Source of the DNA: Acidobacteriota bacterium
Lineage (GTDB): Bacteria > Acidobacteriota > Thermoanaerobaculia > Thermoanaerobaculales > Thermoanaerobaculaceae
NCBI GenBank assembly: GCA_003158745.1
Contig: PMLC01000079.1
Span: forward strand, 1 to 64,000
Reading direction: 5' to 3'
DNA: 64,000 nucleotides
Position numbers and translations under genes: made by a program. Below the pieces are notes generated by a model. That model was not told where the DNA came from. It searched no databases and saw only the letters and a list, made by a program, of their open reading frames with translations. Positions 1 through 8,152 of this stretch are shown here, in pieces. The first letter of the stretch is position 1. Each line of letters opens with the position of its first letter.

Positions 1-178
1 AATGATGCCCCCCACGGCAGCGGCCACCGCAAGGAGCGCACAGACATTGCAAGCGGGCATTGATGACACCAGTTCCGAAGTTCTTTCTTGCGGCAGAATC
101 AGAGTATTGAGATCCGAATCTGCCTCGAACATGCTCTTTCCACGCCAAGGTGCTTTCTTGCACTAGTTCGATACATCG

Positions 179-1102
179 ATGACGACCGAAATTGCTAAGA
201 GCGAAAAGCGCGGCGGCCCTCGGGGTGAACCTGGGTGGCACGACGATGTGCCATTCCCAGAGCGCCGGTGCCTCCGCGCCGCTGATATTCGCGACGATGT
301 CCCCTACTTGCCCGACGTGATCGCTGGGGTGTGGCGGCGACTGGTGCCACGGCTGGGTTCTGCGTACAGGTTTGCCGTCGCAAACTGGGCGGCAACGGGG
401 GCCGTGGTGCTGCTCGCGATTGCCTACACGCAACTCCCGGCCCTGGCGCGGCGCAGTGAGGCTCGCAGGCGCACTGAGGACCTGCGCGCTAGTGTCGTGG
501 CCACGGTGGGCCAGGTTCTCGACGAGGTCGGTCATGGGGTAAGCGTAACGAGCGTTCGCGCGCAACCGCTGGCCCACGTCGGCGCAACGTATTCGGGGAG
601 CTGGCGGGTCATCACCGTCAACAGCGCGCTGAGCTGGCGGGACCAGGACTTGCTCCAGGCAATAGGCCACGAGTGCACCCATGCTCTCTTTGACCAGGCC
701 GGGCTCTCCCACTACTCACGCTCACTCTCGCACCAGATAGTGGAGGAGTCGGCGGCCGAGGTGCTCGGCGCGCACCTTGCGGGACGGGTGTGGTCGCGTC
801 AGGGACATGACGGCGAGGCGTTGACCCGCTCGCTCGTGGACAGCTTCGCGTCCAGTTGTTCGGGAGGTTTCATGGATCCGCGGCGACGCCTGGCAGATGA
901 GATCGTGCATTCAATGGGGCGTGATGTCAGCAACGAGGAGTTCCAGCTGATTTTGAGCCACTACGGCAACGACCGCATGGTCCGCGAAATGGACCGTTTG
1001 TGTCGCGAATCTGCAGATCCGTGGGAGGCGGCACACCGCATTGCAGCGGAGTTTCGCCTCGACAGTCTGACCGAAGCCGAGACGGGGGTTCCAAGCCGAT
1101 AA
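179..1102 (+). CDS. Membrane-anchored putative HExxH metallopeptidase
   Basis: Not recognised as a named family. The 307-residue product has a charged N-terminal region, one hydrophobic segment at about residues 63-89, and then a soluble domain. That domain contains HECTH at about residues 164-168 and a downstream IVEESAAEVLG segment at about 187-197, whose Glu residues could supply the third zinc ligand of a gluzincin. From this I infer a zinc-dependent peptidase tethered to the membrane; the substrate is unknown. No Shine-Dalgarno precedes the ATG. The gene is isolated: 270 bp without a gene follow before the tRNA cluster on the opposite strand. Catalytic activity is unproven. Confidence 0.6.
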   Translation: MTTEIAKSEKRGGPRGEPGWHDDVPFPERRCLRAADIRDDVPYLPDVIAGVWRRLVPRLGSAYRFAVANWAATGAVVLLAIAYTQLPALARRSEARRRTEDLRASVVATVGQVLDEVGHGVSVTSVRAQPLAHVGATYSGSWRVITVNSALSWRDQDLLQAIGHECTHALFDQAGLSHYSRSLSHQIVEESAAEVLGAHLAGRVWSRQGHDGEALTRSLVDSFASSCSGGFMDPRRRLADEIVHSMGRDVSNEEFQLILSHYGNDRMVREMDRLCRESADPWEAAHRIAAEFRLDSLTEAETGVPSR

Positions 1103-1372
1103 GCGGGGCACCGATCGATGAACACGACGTGCAACAAGAGCTCACAATCCTTTGTCTCCCTTTCACCAGTCGAGACAAACCCCTTGGCCTTGGGTGAGGA
1201 CTGACGAACAAGAAGCCCCGTCCCGTTGACGAGCGCCAACTCCCCAATAGCCACCCCGCAAGTTGGCTGATCTTGCCTGAATTCCGGTGAGGTTGGCTGA
1301 GTCGGTGTCCTGGCTGTGTCCTCGCGGTCCCTCGGGTCGGTTCCGCGGACCAGCTAACATATTGAAACTAAA

Positions 1373-1450
1373 TGGTGCGCCCGGCGCGATTCGAACGCGC
1401 GACCTTCAGATCCGGAGTCTGACGCTCTATCCAAACTGAGCTACGGGCGC
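1373..1450 (-). tRNA. tRNA-Arg (anticodon CCG)
   Basis: The reverse complement folds as a full cloverleaf: acceptor GCGCCCG/CGGGCGC, D-arm GCTC...GAGC, anticodon stem TCAGA/TCTGA with loop CTCCGGA, T-arm GCGCG-TTCGAAT-CGCGC. CCA is genome-encoded at 1373-1375. The CCG anticodon reads CGG codons. It is the last of four tandem tRNAs transcribed leftward. Confidence 0.97.
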
Positions 1451-1456
1451 ACATGG

Positions 1457-1534
1457 TGGGGTGAGCGAGGGGATTTGAACCCCCGACCACCGGAGCCACA
1501 GTCCGGTGCTCTGACCAGCTGAGCTACGCTCACC
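1457..1534 (-). tRNA. tRNA-His (anticodon GTG)
   Basis: Cloverleaf on the minus strand with anticodon stem CCGGA/TCCGG and loop CTGTGGC, giving anticodon GTG. The extra 5' G (G-1) opposite discriminator C73, which histidyl-tRNA synthetase requires, is visible at 1534. Encoded CCA is at 1457-1459, followed by a second, redundant CCA. Confidence 0.97.
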
Positions 1535-1544
1535 GCAAGAAAGC

Positions 1545-1621
1545 TGGCCTGCCTGAGAGGATTCGAACCTCCGACCCGCGGATTAGAAGTCCGCTGCTCT
1601 ATCCAGCTGAGCTACAGGCAG
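1545..1621 (-). tRNA. tRNA-Arg (anticodon TCT)
   Basis: Cloverleaf on the minus strand: acceptor CTGCCTG/CAGGCAG, anticodon stem GCGGA/TCCGC, loop CTTCTAA, so the anticodon TCT reads AGA/AGG. Discriminator G and encoded CCA are present. It is a second arginine isoacceptor in the same cluster. Confidence 0.97.
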
Positions 1622-1641
1622 CAATTGCCCGGGACGGGTGA

Positions 1642-1718
<77 letters not shown>

Positions 1719-1899
1719 TCCCCTATTACGTGAAGCTCCACGCTCCCAAAGACCTATCCCCAGTTCCGGGGAATTCTCACGTTAGCAATCGGCGCCTGCT
1801 TCGTCAAGGCCGGAACGGCCTCCGGAGCGCGGTCGCGTCGTGCCAAACCAGGTTCCCCGCCCGCAGGCCGGACGAGAAGACGCAGAAGGCGGGCGGCCG

Positions 1900-2679
1900 C
1901 TACTTTTCGGCGACGAGCGATTTGAGGCCGGCTTTCTCAAGGCGATGCTCGAGTACGGTTCGCTGGGCCAGAAACGCGCGCTCAAGCCCGGCCTCGGCGA
2001 GGTCGAGCAGACTGTCGAGGTCTTTGCGCGAGAACGGCTCGCGCTCGGCCGTACCCTGGACTTCCACAATCCCTTTCCGAGCAGTCCCGATCAAGTTGAG
2101 GTCCACGCCGGCGCGGGAGTCCTCGTCATAGGCGAGGTCGAGCAGCGGCCGACCCGCGACGATCCCGACCGAAACCGCCGCCAGCTGATCACGCACCGGC
2201 CATGCCGGCAGTGCCTTCTGCTCCTTGAGGTGCAGCAGGGCGAGCACAACCGCGACAAAGGCACCGGTGATCGCGGTGGTCCGGGTACCGCCGTCGGCCT
2301 GCAAGACGTCGCAGTCCACCACCAGCGTACGCTCACCCAGCAACCCCATGTCGAGCGAGGCGCGCAGCGAGCGCCCAATCAGGCGCTGGATCTCGGCCGA
2401 GCGACCTGAGATCGAACCGCGAGTGGACTCACGCGGGCTGCGCTCCTCGGTGGCGCGCGGCAACATCGCGTACTCGGAGGTCAGCCACCCCTCACCGGTG
2501 TCGCGCAGAAAAGGCGGAACGCGGCCCTCCACCGTCACGTTGCACACCACGACGGTGTCACCAGCGCGGGCGAGCACGCTCCCTTCCGGGTACTTCACGA
2601 AGTCGAGCGTGAACTGAAGGGGACGGGGCTCGTCGTCGCGCCGCCCGTCACGGCGCTCGAGAGTCGAGGGATTGACCAC
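1900..2679 (-). CDS. rph: Ribonuclease PH
   Basis: Phosphorolytic 3'-5' exoribonuclease that trims tRNA 3' ends. The 259-residue product matches the family length (about 240-260) and carries the signature DCDVLQADGGTRTTAITGA at about residues 120-138, plus the N-terminal segment with SVLARAGDTVVVCNVTV. The GTG start has a good Shine-Dalgarno, GGAGGTACC, directly upstream. The gene follows the amidase and GerMN genes on the same strand, a neighbourhood in which rph is often found; the rdgB partner common there is absent and tRNAs follow instead. Confidence 0.95.
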   Translation of the reverse strand: MVNPSTLERRDGRRDDEPRPLQFTLDFVKYPEGSVLARAGDTVVVCNVTVEGRVPPFLRDTGEGWLTSEYAMLPRATEERSPRESTRGSISGRSAEIQRLIGRSLRASLDMGLLGERTLVVDCDVLQADGGTRTTAITGAFVAVVLALLHLKEQKALPAWPVRDQLAAVSVGIVAGRPLLDLAYDEDSRAGVDLNLIGTARKGIVEVQGTAEREPFSRKDLDSLLDLAEAGLERAFLAQRTVLEHRLEKAGLKSLVAEK

Positions 2680-2780
2680 GGTACCTCCAATACGGGCCAG
2701 ACTAGCCGCCGGCCCATCTTTCTACAACACCTGACTGCGAAGGGGCGTGGTTTGGAGTCGCTCGGTCGACCGGGGCGTAC

Positions 2781-3332
2781 TCACGGCGCCACCATCTCGA
2801 CGCTGGGCGCCAGCGGCCGCGACAGGTCGAGGTGGCCTAGCGTGGTGACCTCGTGCCCCCCAAAGAGAAGCTGGACGCGGCGCACACCGGGGCTGTTCGC
2901 CACCACGCTGTTGACGGCCGCGAACGCGAGCGTCATCTCGATCTCGCTCCCGCTCGCGATGTCGGGCGGCGGCGCCGAAAAGTCGACGAACGCGTCCCCT
3001 TCGCGGTCGAGGAACACCGCCTGTACGGTCGCCGTCCAGGGAAACGCCGGTGCGAAGCCTTCGCGGGAACCCGCGAGCAGCTCCTCGAGCACCAGACGGA
3101 TTCGCGGCAAGGCCGCTGCGGGGAGCTCGGGCACTTCGCGCGCCTCGCGGTGCAACAACGCATCGTCACCGGGGAAGAAGAGAACGAGTTTTCCCGGGAC
3201 CGGCGTTGGGGACGCGGGCTCGGCCCCGGCAGGCGGCGGGGCCGGCGCCCGGTGGTGCAGACTCAGCAGCACCAAGGCCGCCAGCACGGCGACGACAGCT
3301 ACTGTCGCGACGATCGGGCGCAGCGCCCTCAT
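2781..3332 (-). CDS. GerMN-domain membrane-anchored protein
   Basis: The product is 183 residues from the ATG at 3332. That start is chosen over the longer ORF because it overlaps the amidase stop as ATGA. An N-terminal hydrophobic anchor (about residues 6-26) is followed by a Pro/Ala-rich linker and a GerMN-type alpha/beta domain (about 45-170) containing FFPGDDALLHREAREV, FLDREGDAFVDFS and a C-terminal QLLFGG segment. GerMN domains occur in spore-germination protein GerM and in many non-sporulating bacteria next to cell-wall amidases, and are thought to act in the envelope. Translational coupling to the amidase suggests a shared role in peptidoglycan maintenance (inference). Confidence 0.8.
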   Translation of the reverse strand: MRALRPIVATVAVVAVLAALVLLSLHHRAPAPPPAGAEPASPTPVPGKLVLFFPGDDALLHREAREVPELPAAALPRIRLVLEELLAGSREGFAPAFPWTATVQAVFLDREGDAFVDFSAPPPDIASGSEIEMTLAFAAVNSVVANSPGVRRVQLLFGGHEVTTLGHLDLSRPLAPSVEMVAP

Positions 3333-4726
3333 GGCGTAGGCGGGACCGCCTGCGTCGGGGCGGCCTCGGGCGCCGGCGCGCGCAGGAAATCGATGATCGC
3401 CTCTGCGAGCGCCGTCGCAATCTGGTCCTGCACGTCGTGAGCCGCGAGCCTCGCGGCCTCCTCGGCGTTGGAGAGGAATCCCACCTCCACGAGCGCGGAA
3501 GGCATGGTTGCGCCGGTCAGCACGACGAAAGGCGCCTGGCGGATCCCCCGGTCCTTGATGCCCTGGAGCGCATTGAGCTTCTCCTGGACGGTCCGGGCGA
3601 GCCGGGCCGAGTTGTTGAGGTTGGCGACGTGAGCCAGGTCCCACAGGATCAGCTGAACGGTGTCCGGCGGGGCACTGGCGTTTTCGCGCGCGGCAGCCTG
3701 CGCCGCCTGCGGGTCGCTCGCGTCGGCTCTCATGTAGTACGTCTCGGCGCCGTGCGCGCCCCGCGCCAACGATGCGTTCGCATGGATGGAGACGAACACT
3801 GCCGCCTGAAGACGATTCGCGAGGGCGGTCCTGTCGGTAAGCGACACGGCCTCGTCCCCGTCACGGGTGAGCCTCGCCGTCACGCCCGCGGCCTGTAGGT
3901 GCGCCGCCGTGGCGCGGCCAACCGCCATGGTGATGTCCTTCTCGAGCTCGCTCCCGGGTCCTTTGGCGCCCTGGTCCTCACCGCCGTGTCCCGGATCGAG
4001 AACCACGAGGGGGCCGGTCCGCGGTACGGCGACCGGCGCGACGGGGGTGGCCGTACCGAGTCGCACAACGAAGCGAGGCGGATCATCGAGAGGGTAGGTG
4101 CCGGTGACTTCGATTCCCGAGGCAAGCCGAAGGGTCAGCGTCGTGTTTCGTAGCTCCGCACCGAGGAGCTCGCTCTCCGGCATCACCGGCCGGAGGAGGG
4201 TCACAGGCGTCGCGAACTGCAGGGCCACGGAACCCTGGGATGCCACGACCCGAGGCCGTTGCTTCGTCCCGCGCATCACCAGCGTCGTCCCGGTGGGCGC
4301 ACGCACGACCGACACCTCAATCTGCTCGCCGGCGCCAGCTCGGATTAACTCAGGCGCCCCTGCGCCACCCTTCATCGTCCACCCGAGCGGAGCCAACAGC
4401 GCGATAACCGTAGGTTGCGCCGCGACGATGTGCCCATCAACGAGGCGGAGGGGTCCGGGCAGCGGCGTGAGCCGACCGTCGACGACCGCGAGGGCGCCAC
4501 CGGGTGTGAACTGGATCTGGTGCTCTGGCGTGACCGCGCCGTAGCTGCCGGCCGCAGGTGCGAACTGGACGTCCGCGCCCGCGAATCGCAGCAGCGCCAC
4601 GACGTCGAGGAGGTCACCGCGAGCGAAGACCTCCTTAGGTCCTGCAGGCGTGGTCACCGTGATCGCCGCCGCGAGGAGCGGAAGCGTGAGTCCGACAAGA
4701 CAGGCGAAGGCGATTCTCTTGCGCAT
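3329..4726 (-). CDS. N-acetylmuramoyl-L-alanine amidase (Amidase_3, AmiC type)
   Basis: Zinc amidase that cleaves the lactyl-peptide bond of peptidoglycan during cell separation. The ATG at 4726 gives 465 residues starting with a signal peptide (MRKRIAFACLVGLTLPLLAA). The middle resembles an AMIN-type beta domain that localises amidases. The C-terminal catalytic domain (from about residue 240) shows DPGHGGEDQGA, SELEKDI, VSIHANAS and a late VEVGFLSN, which supply the zinc and catalytic residues. Its stop overlaps the GerMN start by four bases (ATGA). The C-terminal tail is Pro/Ala-rich. Confidence 0.92.
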   Translation of the reverse strand: MRKRIAFACLVGLTLPLLAAAITVTTPAGPKEVFARGDLLDVVALLRFAGADVQFAPAAGSYGAVTPEHQIQFTPGGALAVVDGRLTPLPGPLRLVDGHIVAAQPTVIALLAPLGWTMKGGAGAPELIRAGAGEQIEVSVVRAPTGTTLVMRGTKQRPRVVASQGSVALQFATPVTLLRPVMPESELLGAELRNTTLTLRLASGIEVTGTYPLDDPPRFVVRLGTATPVAPVAVPRTGPLVVLDPGHGGEDQGAKGPGSELEKDITMAVGRATAAHLQAAGVTARLTRDGDEAVSLTDRTALANRLQAAVFVSIHANASLARGAHGAETYYMRADASDPQAAQAAARENASAPPDTVQLILWDLAHVANLNNSARLARTVQEKLNALQGIKDRGIRQAPFVVLTGATMPSALVEVGFLSNAEEAARLAAHDVQDQIATALAEAIIDFLRAPAPEAAPTQAVPPTP

Positions 4727-4815
4727 GGCACCGTGGCGGAACGTCGACCCGCGGCGTTCCTCAAGTTTGGCAGAGTACACGCTGGCGGCGGCGAGAGGCA
4801 AGGCCCGCCGCACTC

Positions 4816-5463
4816 TCAACACGCTGCGGCCTCGCTCATGAGGCGGACCCGCAGCGCCGCAGCTGTCTCGGCGGTCGTGGCCGGAAAGCCGGCCGCGCGC
4901 AGCGAGGTGACGAAGTCACGATGCGATCGGCCGCGACGGTAGTCGGGCTCGCGGCTCGGGTGACGCAGGTAGCGCTCCAGCAGGTCGATGTCGGAGTCCA
5001 CAAGCACGGCGATCTGGAACAGGAGACGCCCCCTCCAGAGCCGTAGGGAGCTCCCGGCGATCTTGCGGTCAGAAAGGCAGAGATCCGAAACCCCTCGCAT
5101 CGAAATCCCGTGCACGCCGCACTTCGAGAGCCCTTCGGCCACGGCCCCGCAGAGCCGCCGGAAATGCGGTTCGGGGAACCGCTCCGTGGCACCCGTCGGA
5201 AGAACGATCGAGGCCGTCACCGTCCCGGGCGCCACGATGACAGCTCCCCCGCCCGAGGGTCGCACCACGACCGGAACGCGATCGTCCGTGCACCGGTCCA
5301 GGAAGACCTCGCGCCCCGGGTCGCGCGAGCGGCTCAGCACTACGACGATCTCCCTGGCTTCGTCCACGCGGACGACCGGAGGGGCAGCTTCGAGAAGGTC
5401 GACTCCGGCCAGAGCCAGGGCATGCGCCGAGGGCCGGACGGTGAGAAACGGATCGGGCATCAC
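4816..5463 (-). CDS. Lipoate-protein ligase A-like protein
   Basis: Member of the biotin/lipoyl ligase (BPL/LplA) superfamily. It shows RPSGGGAVIVAPG (about residues 66-78), which matches the lipoyl-adenylate binding loop, and a DRKIAGSS segment containing the catalytic lysine. With about 215 residues it is a catalytic domain alone, lacking the accessory C-terminal domain of E. coli LplA, so it may be a ligase needing a partner, an octanoyl/lipoyl transferase, or an amidotransferase-like paralog. The start is set at GTG 5463 (ATG 5460 is also possible) because a TACAAT -10 box lies only 8 nt upstream and there is no Shine-Dalgarno; the ORF-track start at 5472 would lie upstream of the predicted transcript. 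Confidence 0.78.
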   Translation of the reverse strand: MMPDPFLTVRPSAHALALAGVDLLEAAPPVVRVDEAREIVVVLSRSRDPGREVFLDRCTDDRVPVVVRPSGGGAVIVAPGTVTASIVLPTGATERFPEPHFRRLCGAVAEGLSKCGVHGISMRGVSDLCLSDRKIAGSSLRLWRGRLLFQIAVLVDSDIDLLERYLRHPSREPDYRRGRSHRDFVTSLRAAGFPATTAETAAALRVRLMSEAAAC

Positions 5464-5471
5464 GCCGGGCA

Positions 5472-5501
5472 ATTGTAGCGGCGCCAGCCGCTGGGTCCCA
5501 A
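5472..5501 (-). promoter_or_regulatory. Promoter of the lipoate-ligase-like gene (leaderless)
   Basis: On the minus strand TTGGGA (5501-5496) and TACAAT (5477-5472) are 18 bp apart. The GTG at 5463 lies 8 nt beyond the -10, so transcription would begin at or next to the start codon. This is sequence inference only. Confidence 0.55.
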
Positions 5502-5536
5502 TGCCGCCACCCGGACACTTGCGCCTGATTTGGACC

Positions 5537-5542
5537 TATACT
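5537..5542 (+). promoter_or_regulatory. -10 element of the MBL-fold gene (leaderless)
   Basis: TATACT sits three bases before ATG 5546 and six before ATG 5549, with no Shine-Dalgarno. The geometry fits a leaderless mRNA beginning at the second ATG. No clear -35 is visible 17 bp upstream. Confidence 0.5.
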
Positions 5543-5545
5543 TCA

Positions 5546-6313
5546 ATGATGGAATGGCACGTCCTAGGGAGCTTCGGTGGGTCCAGCCCCACCTGCAGGA
5601 TGACGTCGTTTCTCATCAACGGCGAGCTTGCCCTGGACGCTGGCTCAATCACGCAGGCTCTGGACGTGGACGCGCAACGGCGCATCCGGCGAATTGTGGT
5701 CACGCACTCGCATCTCGACCATACTGCCTCGATCCCTTTCCTCGTCGAGAACACCTTCGGTGAACAACGAGAGGCGCTCGAGATCTTCGTCACCCCGCAA
5801 GTGATGCAGACGGTCAAGCTCCATCTCTTCAACAACGACACCTGGCCCGATTTCACGCGCATCCCGAACGACCTCCTCCCGGCGCTGCGTCTGATCCAGG
5901 TGGAGCCCAGGGCAACATTCGCCGTCAACGGGCTTCGGCTCACGCCCATACCGGTGCGGCACACGGTTCCTACTCACGGGTACCTCGTCGAGGACGAAGA
6001 AGGAGCCGTTCTCTTCACATCGGACACGGGGCCCACTCACGAGGTCTGGGACGTCGCCAACCGTACGGCCGCCCTCCGCGCGGTGATCGTCGAGGTGTCG
6101 TTTCCGAACCGCATGCAGAACGTCGCGGATGTCTCGCTCCACCTGACCCCAACGACGCTCGCCCTGGAGCTGGCCAAGCTCAAGCGAGACGTGCCCGTGT
6201 ACCTGTACCACCTCAAACCGGCCTACGTGGAGGAGTTGCGGCAGGAGCTGGCGGTGGCTCGCTTCCCGCATCCGGTCGAGGAGTTGCGGCAAGGCGACGT
6301 GTACCGCTTCTGA
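5546..6313 (+). CDS. MBL-fold hydrolase, class II cyclic-nucleotide phosphodiesterase-like
   Basis: The 255-residue metallo-beta-lactamase-fold protein has the metal site motif THSHLDHT at about residues 53-60, a second histidine segment (RHTVPTHGY), an acidic ligand in FTSDTGPTHE and a late YHLKP. This set resembles PDEase_II proteins (yeast PDE1/bacterial CpdP), which hydrolyse cyclic nucleotides. The ORF-track start at 4988 runs through the opposite-strand ligase gene. I start at the tandem ATGs at 5546/5549, directly behind a TATACT box. The gene stands alone and faces pdxT across a repeat-bearing spacer. Substrate assignment is by family only. Confidence 0.75.
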   Translation: MMEWHVLGSFGGSSPTCRMTSFLINGELALDAGSITQALDVDAQRRIRRIVVTHSHLDHTASIPFLVENTFGEQREALEIFVTPQVMQTVKLHLFNNDTWPDFTRIPNDLLPALRLIQVEPRATFAVNGLRLTPIPVRHTVPTHGYLVEDEEGAVLFTSDTGPTHEVWDVANRTAALRAVIVEVSFPNRMQNVADVSLHLTPTTLALELAKLKRDVPVYLYHLKPAYVEELRQELAVARFPHPVEELRQGDVYRF

Positions 6314-6440
6314 CATCCTCCGCACGGTACGATCGCGGTCGCTGCGCCTTACCGTCAGCAAGACCCGCAATCTTCATGTGCCGAGGCGCACCCCGGACCA
6401 TGAAAGTGACGGATCCGAACGCAGCCCACCACCGGCTGTC

Positions 6441-6555
6441 AACCTGAGCGAGCGCAGCGAGCGAAGGATCTCCTGGGAGCGCACGGACCCGGTCACTCGC
6501 GGGTTCGGGGAGATCCTTCGTCGGCCCGCCTGCGGCGCTCCTCCTCAGGATGACA
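6441..6555. repeat. Intergenic palindromic repeat element
   Basis: This lies in the 289-bp gap between the convergent MBL-fold and pdxT genes. Inner arms GAAGGATCTCC (6463-6473) and GGAGATCCTTC (6509-6519) are perfect inverted repeats. Outer arms CCTGAG (6443-6448) and CTCAGG (6544-6549) extend the fold. The left flank contains GAGCGAGCGCAGCGAGCGAAGG. I recall this kind of CCTGAG...GAAGGATCTC...CTCAGGATGAC sequence as a dispersed intergenic element in environmental bacterial genomes. It could also act as a bidirectional terminator, although no T-run is present. The rest of the gap shows nothing. Confidence 0.6.
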
Positions 6556-6602
6556 AGGGTCATCGAGGGGACTTTCTAGGAAATGACCGGGCAATGATGC
6601 CC

Positions 6603-7202
6603 TCACCCGAGCGCGGAGAGGATACGCACGAACAGATCCACGACCGGGGAGCCGTCCGTTAGCTCAGGGTGGAAGGTGGCCGCGAGCACCTTCTCCTGCT
6701 GGAGCAGGACCGGGTCGCCGCCCCGCTTCGCCAGGACTCGGACGCCTTCCCCGACCTCCGTCACCCTCGGCGCTCGGATGAACACTCCCTCCAGGGTCGC
6801 CGAGCCGAGGCCAGCGGGGTCTGCGACCTCGAGATCGACCACCGCAGAGTCGATTTGACGTCCGTACCCGTTGCGCTCGACGAGGATGTCGAGCACAGCC
6901 AACGAGCGCTGGGCTGGGTGCCGGACCTCGCGCGCGAGCAGGATCACGCCGGCGCAGGTGGCCAAGACCGGCAGGCCGGCCCGGACGAGATCGACGAGGC
7001 GCGAGTCGAGGCCGGTACCCTCCATGAGCTTGAGTATGGTGGTGGACTCGCCGCCGGGGAGCACCAATCCCGCGACCCCATCGAGATCCGACGGCACACG
7101 AACCTCGACCGACTCGACGCCGCGCTCGGCTAGAGCCTTCCGGTGCGCGTCGAAGTCGCCCTGCAGCGCGAGCAGGCCTACAACAGGACTCCTCTCCACC
7201 AC
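6603..7202 (-). CDS. pdxT: Pyridoxal 5'-phosphate synthase glutaminase subunit
   Basis: Releases ammonia from glutamine and passes it to PdxS for PLP synthesis by the DXP-independent route. The 199-residue class I glutaminase shows the nucleophile in VLATCAGVILLA, LPGGESTT near the oxyanion site and the catalytic His/Glu in TFHPELT. It starts with GTG directly after the pdxS stop with zero spacing (a second in-frame GTG follows at once), so translation is coupled, as expected for subunits of one complex. Confidence 0.95.
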   Translation of the reverse strand: MVERSPVVGLLALQGDFDAHRKALAERGVESVEVRVPSDLDGVAGLVLPGGESTTILKLMEGTGLDSRLVDLVRAGLPVLATCAGVILLAREVRHPAQRSLAVLDILVERNGYGRQIDSAVVDLEVADPAGLGSATLEGVFIRAPRVTEVGEGVRVLAKRGGDPVLLQQEKVLAATFHPELTDGSPVVDLFVRILSALG

Positions 7203-8090
7203 TCACCAACCCCGGCGCGAGAGCATCTCCTCCGGGGTGAGCTTGGCCATGTCCAGCCCGCGCATCGCACCCTCGAGGCCGCGCGACGCTTCCAGCAGTG
7301 CCACAGGGTCTTGCCAGTGAGTGACCGCGTGCACGATCGCCTTGGCGCGCCGCGACGGGTCCTCCGACTTGAAGATCCCGGAGCCGACGAAGACGGACTC
7401 CGCGCCCAGCATCATGCAGAGCGCCGCGTCTGCGGGCGTCGCAACGCCGCCGGCTGCAAAGTTCGGTACCGGCAGTTTGCCCTCGCGCGCGACGTACTCC
7501 ACCAACTCGAGCGGCGCCTGCAGCTCCTTGGCCGCGGGGACGAGCTCGGCTGGGTCGAGGGTGCCCAGGCGCCGTATCTCGCCACGGACCGCACGCAGGT
7601 GACGCACCGCTTCGACGATGTTGCCGGAGCCCGCTTCGCCCTTTGTGCGCATCATGGCGGCACCTTCGCCGATGCGGCGGAGCGCTTCGCCGAGGTTTCG
7701 GCAGCCACATACGAACGGGACCTTGAAGTCGAGCTTCCAGACGTGGTTCTCCTCGTCGGCCGGCGTCAGCACCTCAGACTCGTCGATGAAGTCGACCCCC
7801 AGGGCCTGGAGCACCAGCGCCTCGGCCGGGTGGCCGATCCGGCACTTGGCCATCACCGGGATCGAGACCGTCTGCATGATCTCCGCGATCTTGTCAATCG
7901 CGGCCATGCGCGCGACGCCGCCTTCGGCGCGAATGTCGGCAGGGACGCGCTCGAGCGCCATCACGGCGGCTGCACCGGCATCCTCAGCGACCTTCGCCTG
8001 AGAGGCATTGGTGACATCCATGATCACCCCGCCCTTGAGCATTTCGGCGAGGCCGACTTTGACGCGAAACTCGGGTGACTTGAAGTCCAT
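7203..8090 (-). CDS. pdxS: Pyridoxal 5'-phosphate synthase lyase subunit
   Basis: Forms PLP from ribose 5-phosphate, glyceraldehyde 3-phosphate and ammonia in a dodecamer with PdxT. The 295-residue (beta/alpha)8 barrel keeps the highly conserved segments [34 protein letters not shown] and [11 protein letters not shown] that carry the catalytic lysines and the phosphate site. A very strong Shine-Dalgarno (AAGGAGG) stands 6 nt before the ATG. It lies 62 bp behind the MocR regulator gene on the same strand with no obvious promoter between, so the three genes probably form one transcript. Confidence 0.97.
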   Translation of the reverse strand: MDFKSPEFRVKVGLAEMLKGGVIMDVTNASQAKVAEDAGAAAVMALERVPADIRAEGGVARMAAIDKIAEIMQTVSIPVMAKCRIGHPAEALVLQALGVDFIDESEVLTPADEENHVWKLDFKVPFVCGCRNLGEALRRIGEGAAMMRTKGEAGSGNIVEAVRHLRAVRGEIRRLGTLDPAELVPAAKELQAPLELVEYVAREGKLPVPNFAAGGVATPADAALCMMLGAESVFVGSGIFKSEDPSRRAKAIVHAVTHWQDPVALLEASRGLEGAMRGLDMAKLTPEEMLSRRGW

Positions 8091-8152
8091 CTCATTCCTC
8101 CTTTTTCAGCCCAATCCGTACGTACCCGGCCGCTGATCCTGGGCCTCGAGCC

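Noticed and set aside
927-1360. Several minus-strand ORFs of 65-106 aa downstream of the HECTH gene
   Set aside because: They overlap each other in different frames, are low in recognisable motifs and have no Shine-Dalgarno; typical shadow ORFs of GC-rich DNA. The 1103-1372 gap has a short GTTGGCTGA direct repeat but nothing else I can support.
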